From Daphnia carinata (taxonomy: Eukaryota > Arthropoda > Branchiopoda > Diplostraca > Daphniidae): a stretch of DNA of 64,000 nt. The translations under genes were made by a program, and so were the position numbers. The notes below the pieces were generated by a model. The model saw only the letters and a program-made list of their open reading frames with translations. It searched no databases and had not been told where the DNA came from. Shown piece by piece: positions 1 through 12,444 of this stretch (positions within the stretch are counted from its first letter, which is position 1; the number at the start of each line of letters is the position of its first letter). The stretch lies in NCBI RefSeq assembly GCF_022539665.2, contig NC_081337.1, positions 10,409,768 through 10,473,767 of the forward strand, in the 5' to 3' direction.

Positions 1-860
1 CAAGTTTCCTTTTCCGCATCGTGGCTTTTCTCTGGCCTTTCCAGCGGCTCGTTTTTTTTTTTTTTGTTGTTTTTGTTTTTTTTATTTCTGAGATTTTCAG
101 TCACATTTCGTGTTCTCCTTTTCCTCATTCGTCTTTTTTTTTTTTCTTAATTTTATTTTTGTCTTGTGGTCCCTTTTTTTTTTTTTTTTTTTTTTTTAAA
201 CCCGAAAGGAGAAAGAAGAAGAAGAAGAAGAAGAAAAAAAAAAAAAGAAACCCCTCTCATAAAAAACATGAAGTTTCGATGTATTTTTACGACTATTTCC
301 CACCCGTTGGATAGCTAGCGCATTCACTACTGACTTCTCTCTGGCTGGTTAAGAAAAAGAAAGAAAGAAAGAAAGAAAACTAAAAGAACCGTCTATACAG
401 TTCTACACGATTGAGCGCGCGCGGAAGGGTTGGAAGACGTGAATAAATAACCTCCTTGCTAAGATGATTCAGACGATTACGCTTTCGGGTTTCTTTTCTT
501 TTGTTTTCATTCGTTTTGGCTTGAGTTTTGACTTCGCTCCTAGCATCCAGCAAAGGGAGGGGGGGGGGGGGAAACCAAGAAAATATTCTGAAAACCAAAC
601 CAGATGAAACGAATCAGATTTGAAAATTCCTACAAACTTGATTCTGGTTTGTTTTTTTTTAATTCCCCTTCAAGTCCGCGTTGCATTTTGTTTTTGCCCA
701 TCTGCCTGGACAACGTGTGTTTCGCTGCTCCACATAATCCCTCATTGCCGGTCTCCCGCCCGATGAAATTTGCATTTACAACGGAACAAAATAATCATTA
801 GATGTCCAACTAATTTTCTCTCTCTTTAATTTAATTTTTTTTTTTTTTTTTTTGAAATAG
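1..860. other. Intron or upstream non-coding DNA of dachsous
   Basis: Low-complexity, T-rich and A-rich sequence precedes the first recognisable cadherin exon. A G run sits at about 556-571, T runs at 178-197 and 836-853, and a GAA/A run near 221-246. I see no exon with cadherin coding character here. Open frames in this stretch are homopolymer artefacts. Confidence 0.6.
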
Positions 861-1801
861 GTGAAATCTTTACGAAAGGACCGCTGGATCGAGAAGCCAA
901 GGCCGTCCACGAACTGCAAATGGAGGTGAGAGACCAAGGGAACCCGCCAAGAAGCGCCAAAGCAATCGTCCGTGTGATGGTCACTGACGTCAACGACAAC
1001 ACCCCGGTCATCGTCGAGCCGGAAGAAACGGTGTTGAGCGTTCGCGAAGAACTTCCTGCCGGTACGGAAGTCGTGCGCATCCGGGCGGTCGACACGGACG
1101 AGGGCAACAACGCCTCCATCACTTATTCTTTCGTCATCGGTGAGTTTCCGGTTCATTTATTTTTTTTTCTTTTTCTTTTTCTGTTTGGATATGGCTCGTT
1201 TTGTTGTTATTATTATTATTATTTTTTTTTTTTTTTTTTAAATACGAAAGCTAATCTTAAAAAATAGAGAAGGAGAGAAAAGAAAAAAAACAAAACGTGT
1301 TTTAATGCTCGTTATTATGTTGGTTGTGATGATATCGATTATGCGATCGGTCATTAATAACGAAAAAAAAAAAAAAAAAAAGATTGGAAATCGAATTGAA
1401 GAGCAGGTCAAAGGGCGATCGGGAAGAAAAAAAATAAAATCATGTTTACGTGGGTGAATCACAAAAGCTTTTTTTTTTTTTTTTTTTTTTTAGAGCAATA
1501 CGATTCTAATGAGGATTTAATCCATTGATGCTTTAGGTGACGACACTGACGGATTGGAAGCCTTCACCATTGACGAGTCTACTGGAACGATCCGGACCAA
1601 AGTCACGTTGGATCACGAAGAACGGGCCTTCTATCGGCTGGCGGTTTCAGTCAAAGATCACGGCCGGCCGCCCAAGGAAACCGTTCGCCAACTTCAGATC
1701 GAGGTGTTGGATCTGAACGATAACAGACCGACCTTTTCCACGTCGTCGTTCGCTTTCAAGGTTAGTCACGTCACTCGCTCCGCTCTCCGGACATGATGGA
1801 T

Positions 1802-1865
<64 letters not shown>

Positions 1866-3098
1866 TCTTCCCATCTCTCACTTCTTTAGTCTCGTTCTCT
1901 TCTTTGCTCGTTGTCTTAACTCTCTCTGCCTTTTTTTTTTTTTCCTATCTCTATTTTTTCCTCTTGTCTCTCACTCTTCTTTTTTTTTTTTTTTTCGTGC
2001 TTGTTTATTTTCGAGCTGAAATTCTTTTCCTTTCTTTTCTTGGCTCATTGTCCCGTCCATTTATAAATTAGGAAGTTTCCCATCAGTATTAATTGTCTGT
2101 CGAGCCCTCTCCTCCCCCCTACACTCAAAGTGAGATGGAGAATGAAAGAAGGACGAAGGCCTCGAAATATTTGTCACGAGTCTCGAAATCTTCTCCATTT
2201 TTTTTTTTTTTTCTTTTTTCTAATCTTTCTATGTTTTTTTGTTTTTTTTTTTAACTTGCATTAAAACAAAAAAAAAAAAAGAAAGAAAGGAAACGAAACG
2301 TATTCTAGTTTTTCATGGACAGTGTGCTGTGTTATTCATCTTCGAATTTATTTTCCTAAACTTCTTTCATGGAGAGGGAGGTGAAAGGTGGTGACGATGG
2401 TGGTCGGTGGCTGCGTGATGCCTTTATCGTGTCGACATTCTTGTTTGGCCGCATCGCTTTTTTTTTTTTTTTTTATTATTATTATTATTATTTTAACAAT
2501 TGCGAGTTGTGTTTGTTGTTTTCCTACGTGTGTTTTCTTCTTCTTCTTCTTTTCTTCCCTTTTTTTTTTCTGTTATTTTAATTTAGCGTTATCGTTAACG
2601 TTATCGTTCGTGTTTTGTCTTCTTTCTTTCTTTTTTTTTTTTTTTTTTTCGATTTCGTAGTCATCAAGAGATCGCGTGAGCGCATGTGCACGCATTAAAA
2701 CGGGTGGGGTGAGGTTGAGGGACGGAATGAATCAAATCAAATGAAGTCTATTTAATTTTGGGGTGTCTGCGTCTTATATCCAACGCTTCGTTAAAATCAA
2801 AAATCGAGAAACCAAAACGACTGCAGTATATTAAAACACATTTTTTTTTTTTTTTCAGAAGGAAAGAAAAAAAAAGAAAAAAAAAAAAGAAAGAGCTTTA
2901 ATTTGCCTCCATTCTTCATCCCATGTCTTTGTTGAATTTTTTCTTGCTCGCTTGATGTCCGTGCACGAAAAAAAAAAAAAAAACCGGTTACTTTCAAGAA
3001 ATGATGAAAGATACGTAAAAATCCAAACATGATGTACAGGGGGGGGGGGGGGGGTGACGAGAACGGACCCACAATTGGAATGGGCAGGCAGGGCATGA

Positions 3099-3134
<36 letters not shown>

Positions 3135-6100
3135 ATTATTATTTTTGTTTTAATATATTTTTTTTTTTTTTCAATATCACCTGTTATGGTGACAAATCCC
3201 CTTTTCCCGATTTGAATCGATTTTCAACGCAAGTCTCAGAATGCGCGCCAACCTTACCAATCATTGCCTTATTCTCGTTCATTCTTCATTTTTCATATTG
3301 GCTAGTTGTCATTCTTTTTTTTTTTTTTAAAACTTCGGTGTTTGTTTTTACTTGGAAAAACATTCATCTTTTTTGGCGTGAAAATAAATTCATTGTTTGT
3401 TGCCACGGATGCAGGTGGTGGAAGGCGTGGCGATCGGACAGGAGATCGGAACGGTGATCGCAGAGGATCGGGAACAGGGCGAGAACGGCCGTGTGACGTA
3501 TACACTGCTCAGCGGCAACGCCTACGGCTCTTTCGACATCAACAAGACAACGGGCGCCCTGTTCGTGGCCCGCGAGATTGATCGCGAGCAGGTGGCCCAG
3601 TATACACTGCAGGTCAAAGCGGTGGACAGCAGCGTGACGCACCCGCAGAGCAACATCATCAACATCAAAATCGACGTCGTCGACGTCAACGACTGCGCTC
3701 CCACTTTCAAGGTGGACCCCGTCGTTTTCTCTGTCTCGGAGAATGCAGCCGTCGGGACGGCCGTCTGGAACTTTAGCGCCGTCGATCCGGACGACGGGCC
3801 CAACGGAGCTGTCCAATACGCCCTGGCCCACCAGTGGCCTGTCGGCGCCTTCAAGATCAACGCCAATTCCGGCATCCTGACGCTCATCAGCCCACTGGAC
3901 CATGAACAGCATCCGGAATACACGATCGTGGTAACGGCCTCGGATCAGCCAGAAGACGAGCGAGAGCGGCTGACGACATCCGTCACGGCTCGCGTCCTCG
4001 TTGAGGATTTTAACGACAACGCGCCAGTCTTTGTGTCGCGCACTCGCGTCGACATCATGGAAGATGAACCGGTCGGCTACCCGCTGTTGCACGTCATCGC
4101 CGTAGACCGAGATGCTCGCGACAACGGACGCGTCTCCTACTCGATCGTTTCGGGTAACGAAGATTCCGCCTTCTCGCTAGACGCGGCCACGGGCGTCTTG
4201 GCCGTCACCCGTCCACTGGATCGCGAGTCGCAGAATCGCTACGCGCTCAACGTGACAGCCACCGACCATGGAAGGCCGGCCAGGGCCAGCTGGCAGTTGG
4301 TGCACATCCACGTTGAGGATATCAACGACAACCCGCCGCGCTTCGTCCGGCCGCTCTACGAGGCAGCCGTGGCGGAGAACGCGCCCGCTGGAACATTCGT
4401 CGTCAAGGTCTCGGCCACTGATAAAGATGTCGGTACCAATGGGAACTTGACGTACGCCATTCCGGAAGGCATCGCCGACGGAATGTTCAGCGTCGACCCG
4501 ATGAGCGGTGCCGTCACGACGACTGGGCCGTTGGATCGCGAGCGTAAAGCGTCTTACATCGTGACGGTGTACGTGCGCGATGGCTCCTTTCCGGCTCAGT
4601 ACGACGCGACGAGCGTGACGGTCGACGTGCTGGACGTCAACGACCACGCCCCTCAATTCGGCGAATCGTGTTACGCGCTGCACGTGCCAGAGAACAGCGA
4701 CCTGTCTGTCATTCACACGGTCGTAGCCAGAGACGCCGATGCGGGTGTCAACGGCGAGATTACGTACAGCATCACGGGCGGCAACGTTGGCAATAAGTTC
4801 AGCATTGATTTGCATACGGGCCAGCTGTCTAGTCGACCGTTGGACCGCGAACTCAAGGACCGATATTATCTAATCATTGCCGCGCAGGACCGGGGTGTTC
4901 CGTCGCCTCGCCAGGGGTTCTGCAACATCACTGTCAGTGTCGATGACGAAAACGACAGTGACCCGCGCTTCACGCAGAATCGCTACACGGCCACGTTGGC
5001 CGAGAACGTGCCACCTGACACGATCGTCATGACAGTCCAGGCCACGGATGCCGACCGCGGTCACAACGCCAAAATCACCTACTCGCTGAGCAACGAGACG
5101 CAATGGCTGTTCAAGATCGACAACGAGACGGGCGTGCTCACCACAACTGGGTAAGGAATCATTAATGCATCGTGAAATTTCGAATTCATAGTGGCCCTGA
5201 ACTTGTCAAGTTTTTTTGGTTTTGTTTTTTTTTCTTCTCTTCTTTTAAAACGTGATGTCTGAAAATTTAATTGGGCAAAAATCATTTTTGACACAGGCAC
5301 TTTGATCGCGAGAGACGCGGCAGTTACACATTCGAAGTTCGAGCTACCGACGGTGGACGCTACGACGCTCGCTCTGAAAAGGCCCAGATTCACATCACTA
5401 TTACCGACGTCAACGACAACAAGCCCGTCTTCGTCAAGTACCCGTTTGCGGCTGACGTTCCGGCCTTTACGCAGCCCAACCAACAGCTTCTGCAAATTGT
5501 AGCCGAGGACCGCGACGAAGGACCTAACGGCGAAGTCGTCTACAGTCTCATTAACCAGCCGTCCAATTCCAAATTCCGCATTCACCCAAGCACTGGCGTC
5601 GTGACGGCCACCAGCTCCCTCACCATGGAGTCGGGCCGCCTCTTCCACCTGGAAGTTTTGGCCACAGACAAAGGCTCACCGTCTCTCAGCTCAACGGGTC
5701 TGATTGAAATCCGCGTCGGCACCGGTGAAACTGGGTCGACGGACGCGCCGTCCAACGTGGCCCTGCGCTTTCAAAACGCCACCTACCACGTCCAGCTGGG
5801 CGAGAACGCTCCTATCGGCAAAGACGTGATTCAAGTGTCGGCCGTGCGTTCGGACGGACGCCGCCAACGAGTGACCTACAGTTTTGGCAGCGGCAATGAA
5901 GAGAACACGTTCGAAATCAACTCGAACAACGGATTGATCCGCGTTCGCGACCAGAAACGCCTCGACTTTGAGAGCTCGCCACGCTTGCGTTTGATCGTAG
6001 TGGCACAGGCTGAAGGTGCAGCACCCCTCTACGGTTACGCTACCGTTTGGGTTGACTTACTCGATCAAAACGACAACGCCCCACGATTTACGCAGGACAG

Positions 6101-7391
6101 CTACACATCCTCCGTCTGGGAAGGCAATAACAAAGGAACTTTCGTCATGCAGGTATGGTCACCTTGATTTCTTGATTTTTACTTCATTCGATGAAGCTAA
6201 AAATAAATGAACTGTTTTTTGAATATTCGCATGGACGTAGGTGTCGGCCACTGACGGTGATATGGGTGCCAATGCAAATACCATTTATCACATCGTGGAC
6301 GGCAACCATGATAACGCTTTTGTCATCGAGCCGCCCTTCTCTGGCATAGTCAAGACCAACATCGTTCTTGATCGAGAAATTCGCGATTTCTACCGGTTGA
6401 CCATCATCGCCACCGACGAAGGCTCACCGCAGCTGACGGGCACCTGCACGTTGCGCATCAACATTGTTGACGTCAACGACAATCAGCCCACTTTCCCACC
6501 ACACAGTGTCGTTAGTGTCAGCGAAGGTGCGCATTTGCAAAAAAAAAAAAAATTGTTTGGTTTTTAATTCGAGATGTTTGCAAAATTATAACGTTTTAAC
6601 TTGAATAACTTGTAGGATCCGAAGTGGGAACTGTCATCACGACGATCACAGCAAACGACGTCGATACGAACCCGACGTTAACGTACGATTTCGCCGATGG
6701 CGGCAATCCTGATCGAATGTTTAGCATCGACCGATTCAGCGGCAAGATCACATTGGCTCAACCGCTTGATCACGAACGTCAGCAGCAGTACACGCTGCGT
6801 GTTCAGGCCTCCGACATGGCGCACATTACCGAGACATCCATTACCGTCAATGTAGTCGATGAAAACGACAATGCGCCCGCATTTAGTCTTCAAAATTATC
6901 ACGCATCTTTGCCAGGTAAAATGAATTCACTAATTTCTCTGGGTTTTTAGTTTAATGGACACTTTGCTAATCGTTTTTTCTTTTTTTTTTTTTTTTTTCA
7001 TTTGCTTTATTGAAATTCAGAATTGACGGAACCCGGTTATGCTGTGGTGACAATCAACGCAACAGATGCAGACAAAGGAGATAATGCCCGTGTTCGTTAC
7101 AGCCTGGTCATATCACCGACGGACGCCTTCTACATAAGCGAGGAGACCGGCGTCATCTATACCAATCAAACTTTAACATTCAATCCACGTCAGCCTGTTC
7201 TGCAATTGGTCGTCAAAGCGGAGGACAGAGGCCGGCCTTCCATGTCTAGCGTCGTAGCCGTTCGCATCCAGATAGCCGACGTGAACAATAACGCTCCGAA
7301 ATTCTCGCAAGATGTTTACACGTAAGTTTTTCATATCCCGGACGCTTTGCATAAAACCGGCGTGGCTACAGCATTTTTTTGACTAATGACG

Positions 7392-7434
<43 letters not shown>

Positions 7435-10240
7435 GCTTAGGGCCCATATCAGCGAAGACGCAACTCGCGGCACCATTGTCTTACACGTATCGGCTGCCGA
7501 TAGCGATGAGACGCGTGACAATCACAACATCGATTATTCGATCGAAAATGGCAACGTCAACTCGACGTTCCAGATCACGAGCGACACTGGCGAGATCCTC
7601 CTGGTTAAAACGGTAGACCGCGAAGAAATCTCAGTCTTCAACCTGAAAGTGCTGGCCATGGATCGCGGTTCGCCCGTTCGCAATTCGACGGCCGATGTCG
7701 TGATCTACGTCGACGACGTCAATGACAATCCACCCGTGTTCAACCAGACTCTGTACGAAGTCAAGGTCTCTGAGGCGCAAGCCATCGGCACAGCTCTCTT
7801 GCGCGTGGCTGCGACGGACCGCGATCACGACGAGAATGCCCGTCTGAGTTACGACATCACGTCCGGCAACGACAAAGGCTGTTTCGAGGTTGATCCCACG
7901 ACGGGCGTCGTCTCCCTTAAGAAACCGCTCGATTTCGAAACGACGGCCGAGCACCGATTCATCGTTCGTGCCAGCGACGGCCATAGCACCCAGCCGCTGT
8001 CGGCCATCGCTACCATCACTGTTAAAGTGGAAGACGAAAACGACAACGGGCCAGCGTTCCCAGTCGGCTCGTACCTCGAATTTGTTGCAGAAAATGCCCC
8101 TGCGGGCACGGTCGTGTTCACGGCACACGCCAACGATATGGACCGTGGCCCGTACGGCAAGCTGCAGTACAGCATCGCCAGCGGCGAAGGCAAGGATCAT
8201 TTCAATATCGATCCGGCAAGTGGCACGGTCGTCACTCAATCGATTTTTGATTACGAAGCCAAGAATCGTTATTACCTGTCGATTCAGGCCAGCGATGTCG
8301 GTGGCCAAACGTCGTCGGTTCACGTCCAGATCGATATCGAGAGCCGAGATGAATTCGCCCCGGAATTCACGGAATCATCTTATCGTTTCTCGGTACCATC
8401 CGATGCCGACGTCGGTTATGCCATTGGCAAGGTCTTGGCTACCGATCGGGACAAGGGAACCGATGGCCGCGTAGTCTACCACCTACGTAATCAACACCCA
8501 CATTTCAAAATCAACAAGATGAACGGTGTGATCAGCGTGAGGAAGAGGCTGGACGATCGGGGACCTATTGGACGTCGCCGTCGAAGAGACAGCGGCCGGC
8601 CTTCGTTCGCCAATGCTGCCATGATGCCCGTCGCGTCCGCCCTCACAGGCAATTCCATCAGTCTGGTCGTTGTGGCCTCATCGGGCCGTCCGGGTTCGCT
8701 CAGCAACATGAGCGTCGTTGAAATCGTGGTGGAAGGCGCAGCCAATGGAACTCGGCTGGCCAGCGCTGATCAGAGCGTCGGTGGACTGGCCGACTGGGCT
8801 ATGGGTCTGCTGATTGCCCTCATCTTTCTCGTCCTCGGTTTCGTGGCGGCCCTGGTCTTCTTGCACATGCGTCATCGCAAGCAACCCGCCATCGGTGGAG
8901 CCGTACCCGGCGGTGGCACGTCCAAGGCGCCCATGTCAGTTGGATCGGCTCCCGATCCCTTCGACTCTGCCTCTCAGTTCGACACTTTGGCTTTCCCTCC
9001 GCAATACAACGAGATCCCCAATTACGAGCACGCTGAGCGAAGACATCACGTCAACACGTCGGAGATGTCGGAGCAGAGCCACTCTGCCTCTAGCGGAAGG
9101 GGATCAGCCGAGGAAGGTGAACCAGAGGCCGAAGAAGACGAAGAGATCCGGATGATTAACGAGGGGCCCCTGAGACATCAACAACAGCAAGCCAAATTAC
9201 AGCGTCTGGGTCTGCCGGTGAACGTGCCCGACTCTGGCATTCACGGGGATGACGACAACCTCTCGGACGTCTCTGTCCACAACACCCAAGAGTACCTGGC
9301 GAGATTGGGAATTGATCCATCGCGCACTGACCCAGGCCTGAATTGCGTCGGTGTTGGCGTCGTGGGCGTCGGATCGGACGGATCGCACGTGTCTCACGGC
9401 TCGCATTCGCACAGTCACGTCGGCCATCCGGGTCACCATCACGGCGTTGGCGTGGGCCATTCGAGCAATCACGGCGGCCACAACATGACCACCATGGCCG
9501 GCATGCATCTCTTCGATGACGACGAAGGAACAGGCGACGGTGACGGCATGGATCTCTCCAACTTGATCTACGCCAAGTTGAACGACGTCAGCGGCGATGT
9601 CGATCCAGAGACGGTCTTGGATGGGACTTGCAACTTTGGTTTCGGCGACAGCAGCCAGCCATCGATGACGGGCTCTCTCAGCTCCATCGTGCACAGCGAG
9701 GAAGAACTGACGGGCAGCTACAACTGGGATTATTTACTCGACTGGGGACCTCAGTATCAGCCGTTGGCCCATGTTTTCGGCGAGATTGCCCGTCTCAAAG
9801 ACGACTCGGCGCCCAACAGCTACGGCACCAGTACGCCAAACAAGAAGCCTCTCAACGCCCAGGTGAAAACGCTTCCACCGCCGCTCATTACCAACGTGGC
9901 GCCTCGCTCCATCGCCCCTGTCGCTCTCAACACCTTGTTGCCCGTCGTTCGTGGTTCCGGACAATTGGCTCCGATGCCGTCACTTCCTCGTTCTCCCATC
10001 AATCACGAGAGCACTTTCACCACGCCTGCCATGTCCCCGAGTTTCTCGCCTAGCTTGTCGCCTCTGGCCAACCGTTCGCCATCCATTTCGCCGTTAGTTC
10101 CGCCCGGCGTTATGACTGGTCCTAAACCGATGAACCATCCGTCACATCATCAATCGCATCATCAGCGACCTCCTCGTACCGCCGCCAACATGGTGATAAC
10201 CGGCGCTTCTTCGGGATCTGAAACCGAAATGCGGTTGTAA
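861..10240 (+). CDS. ds: Protein dachsous, giant cadherin (5' part outside window)
   Basis: Exons by phase and GT-AG sites: 861-1139, 1537-1760, 3415-5150, 5297-6152, 6241-6526, 6616-6915, 7021-7321, 7441-10240; about 2260 residues are visible. Roughly 16 cadherin repeats are present (LDRE, DVNDN-type linkers, A.D.D.G motifs). They are followed directly by one membrane helix at 8795-8869 and a cytoplasmic tail of about 455 residues, with no EGF or laminin-G modules. That layout is dachsous rather than Fat, CELSR or classic cadherin. The tail carries dachsous signatures: SASSGRGSAEEGE, EEIRMINEGPL, DSGIHGDDDNLSDVS and YLLDWGPQYQPL. In flies dachsous binds Fat on adjacent cells and acts in planar polarity and Hippo growth control; that role is family knowledge. 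The start lies upstream, since fly dachsous has 27 repeats. Odd points are a five-arginine run before the membrane helix, a His/Gly-rich tail segment near 9380-9480, and homopolymer-rich introns. Confidence 0.95.
1806..1858. repeat. CT dinucleotide microsatellite
   Basis: About 26 uninterrupted CT units just downstream of the donor of the dachsous exon ending at 1760. Confidence 0.97.
3039..3132. repeat. Paired poly-G and poly-A tracts
   Basis: A run of about 16 G (3039-3054) lies 45 nt before a run of about 33 A (3100-3132) inside the large dachsous intron. Tract lengths of this kind are often unreliable in assemblies. Confidence 0.95.
7394..7430 (+). repeat. 37-nt poly-T tract at a splice acceptor
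   Basis: An uninterrupted T run ends 10 nt before the acceptor of the last dachsous exon (7441) and therefore supplies its polypyrimidine tract. Confidence 0.9.
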
Positions 10241-12444
10241 AGGAAAACAATACATATAATAATAAATCATTTTTTTTTTTTTTGCCCCGGCGATGGCCTA
10301 ACTTTACATCACACGATTGGATTGAGCAACGTCCCTCTCAATTGTCGGACGTTGATTTTCAAAATTAAATTATTTTCTAATTTTTACACGGGCGAGAAGA
10401 GCGAACCAGCAGAGTGCCAATTCCGCCTCGTCCCCATCGGTCCTCTCCAACGCGACTCTTGTATTTTTTTTTTTTTCTGCCTTTTTGAAAAGTGTGTAAG
10501 TTGTGCCTCTGTGTCCGTTGTAATTTTCGTTTTTGATCAAACTTTGTTTTTATATCCACGTCGCGATTGTTTACCCTCAATTCAATAATGTTTGCGAAAA
10601 TGGCGTTGGGAAGATGGGGGAGGGAGTGTGAGAAGGGGCTGCGTTCAAAATGTACGTACGTGTCAGAAAACCAAAATTTTAATGAAAAAAAAAAAAAAAA
10701 AAAAAAAAAAAGGGGCAAAAATTCACTTGTTGCCATCCTGAACGCACCCCTTCTAGCTGTCGTTTCCGTTGTTTCCACTATTCCTTTTGTGAATGAGAGT
10801 GTCGCCCTATTTGCAAATCGCGCAACTGTATTCCATGCCTTTTGTATTTGCCGTACGGATATGATTAGTATGCGGGGAGGGGAGGTGCAGTGGGATCGTT
10901 TGCCGTATTGATTGCTAAATGGTGCCATGTTGCTCAAAGTTTGATCGATTCCAAGCCATCGTTCATTCAAATCGTTGCCGTCGACTAGCAGGCTCACACC
11001 TTCTCTCGTGTACAGGAACTTCGAAGCAACATGTTCGTGTTTTTCAAAATTCTTTTTTGTGTCTCGTATTTGCCTATTTTTGGCTTTACTTGGCAATAAA
11101 AGCCGAACCAAACCATCCATCGGTTGCCTTCTTCTCCTCTTTTAGTTCTTATTTGATCGTGCGTGACTGTCAGCGTGTGTGTGTGTGTGTGTGACGATCA
11201 TTATAACAATCATTGTTTGGTTTGTTTTGCCGTTTAATAAGTCACAAAGGTAGTTGGCTTAAACATCAGGAGGAAATCATACTGTCTGTGCCGGATGCAA
11301 AAGGACAGATGCAGCAGTCCGTAGTCGATTGTAAATAAGTTGTGCCACCTCCCTCTACCCTCCCCTTCCAGCATCGTTCGCCTTATCACATTGTCTCCCA
11401 ATCGAAATGTATAGAAATACTTCCATGGTTTTGTTCCGATTTTTTGTAACATAAAGCTGTTTTGTTCTGTTTATTCTTTCCATTGTCTGTGTGGTGTGTA
11501 GGAAAAGAAATACACGCTTAATTATGACTGATACTTGGGCTTTGTTTTGTCATTGACAACATGTTAGACCCACGTTCCACATACACTGCCATCCAGCGGG
11601 GTGGATGCCAGTTCATACAGCGTTTACACACCTCGGTTATGTAAGCCACAGTGTATCCTGCGATCAGCAAAAAGTTCTACGAAAAAGCAAAAAGGTAACA
11701 CACAGCTTGATTATACTTGTATTAATTTCAAATCCCAAATGTAACGTACGACACGTAGTCCGTATTGTACATCTTTTTGTTTTTGTTTTTTTATGATTTC
11801 AGTGAACCGGGAGTATTATGGGTTTTTTTTTTTTTTTTTTACTACTACGCGACTACAAAAAATCCGCATCGACCGCCCTTTATGCAAATCTAGAAAACTC
11901 CATCCATACTGTTCCGACCCCGAAAACGAGATCATTATTTCCACTTCGAACCCGTACTGTACCGCAATGTGTTTTTTTTTTGTTTTGTTTTTTTTCATCA
12001 ATTTTTTCTTTTATTCGTTAATTTTTCAAAGCTCTTTTCGTCACTGGAATCACTCACTGCAGCCATTGGCTGTAACCATCCCATGACCACCCAAGTTTTA
12101 TTTACAGTAACAGCACCGGTTAGCCATTAGATTCATCATCTTACTCACTTTGATGCGGATTATGAGATAACTAATTTTTTTTTTTTTTTTTTGCTATTTT
12201 AGCACTTGTCTTAAATGAGCCCTCCGGGTTCTTTGCCCCTCTCCACTAGTACCGACAACCATCTTGCGCTTATGGTTTGCGAACGTGCGCAATCATCAAG
12301 CGGTAACGCGCTACAGTTGTATCATCTGCAGATGGTGCCTTTAATTTTTGCAATTCCATCAAACAATCCAGGAGGTAGCTCTCGCGTAGCCGAACAGGGA
12401 CCCGACGAAGGAACGGGTTGACAGCAGCCACCGCATCTTTTGTT
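10241..12444 (+). other. dachsous 3' UTR and intergenic DNA
   Basis: Non-coding stretch between the dachsous stop and the convergent methyltransferase gene. Candidate polyadenylation signals AATAAA lie at 10261-10266 and 11095-11100, so the 3' UTR may be short or about 0.9 kb long. A GT microsatellite starts near 11175, an A run lies at 10685-10710, and T runs lie near 11822 and 12177. No further coding potential was recognised. Confidence 0.55.

Larger units (their letters stand above)
1761..3414 (+). other. Long dachsous intron with microsatellites and homopolymers
   Basis: This 1.65 kb intron separates two phase-0 junctions of dachsous and is by far the longest one visible in the gene. 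It contains a CT microsatellite (1806-1858), many T runs, a G run (3039-3054) and an A run of about 33 (3100-3132), followed by TTATTATT. I see no coding exon and no transposase or reverse-transcriptase motif. Its length could hold an enhancer, but nothing in the sequence proves that. Confidence 0.75.

Noticed and set aside
3364-9694. Many long minus-strand open frames opposite dachsous exons
   Set aside because: They are antisense shadows of GC-rich cadherin coding sequence, with no domain of their own and composition explained by the plus strand.
861-10240. Fat, Fat-like or protocadherin as identity of the giant cadherin
   Set aside because: No EGF or laminin-G modules precede the membrane helix, and the cytoplasmic motifs (YLLDWGPQYQPL, EEIRMINEGPL) are those of dachsous.
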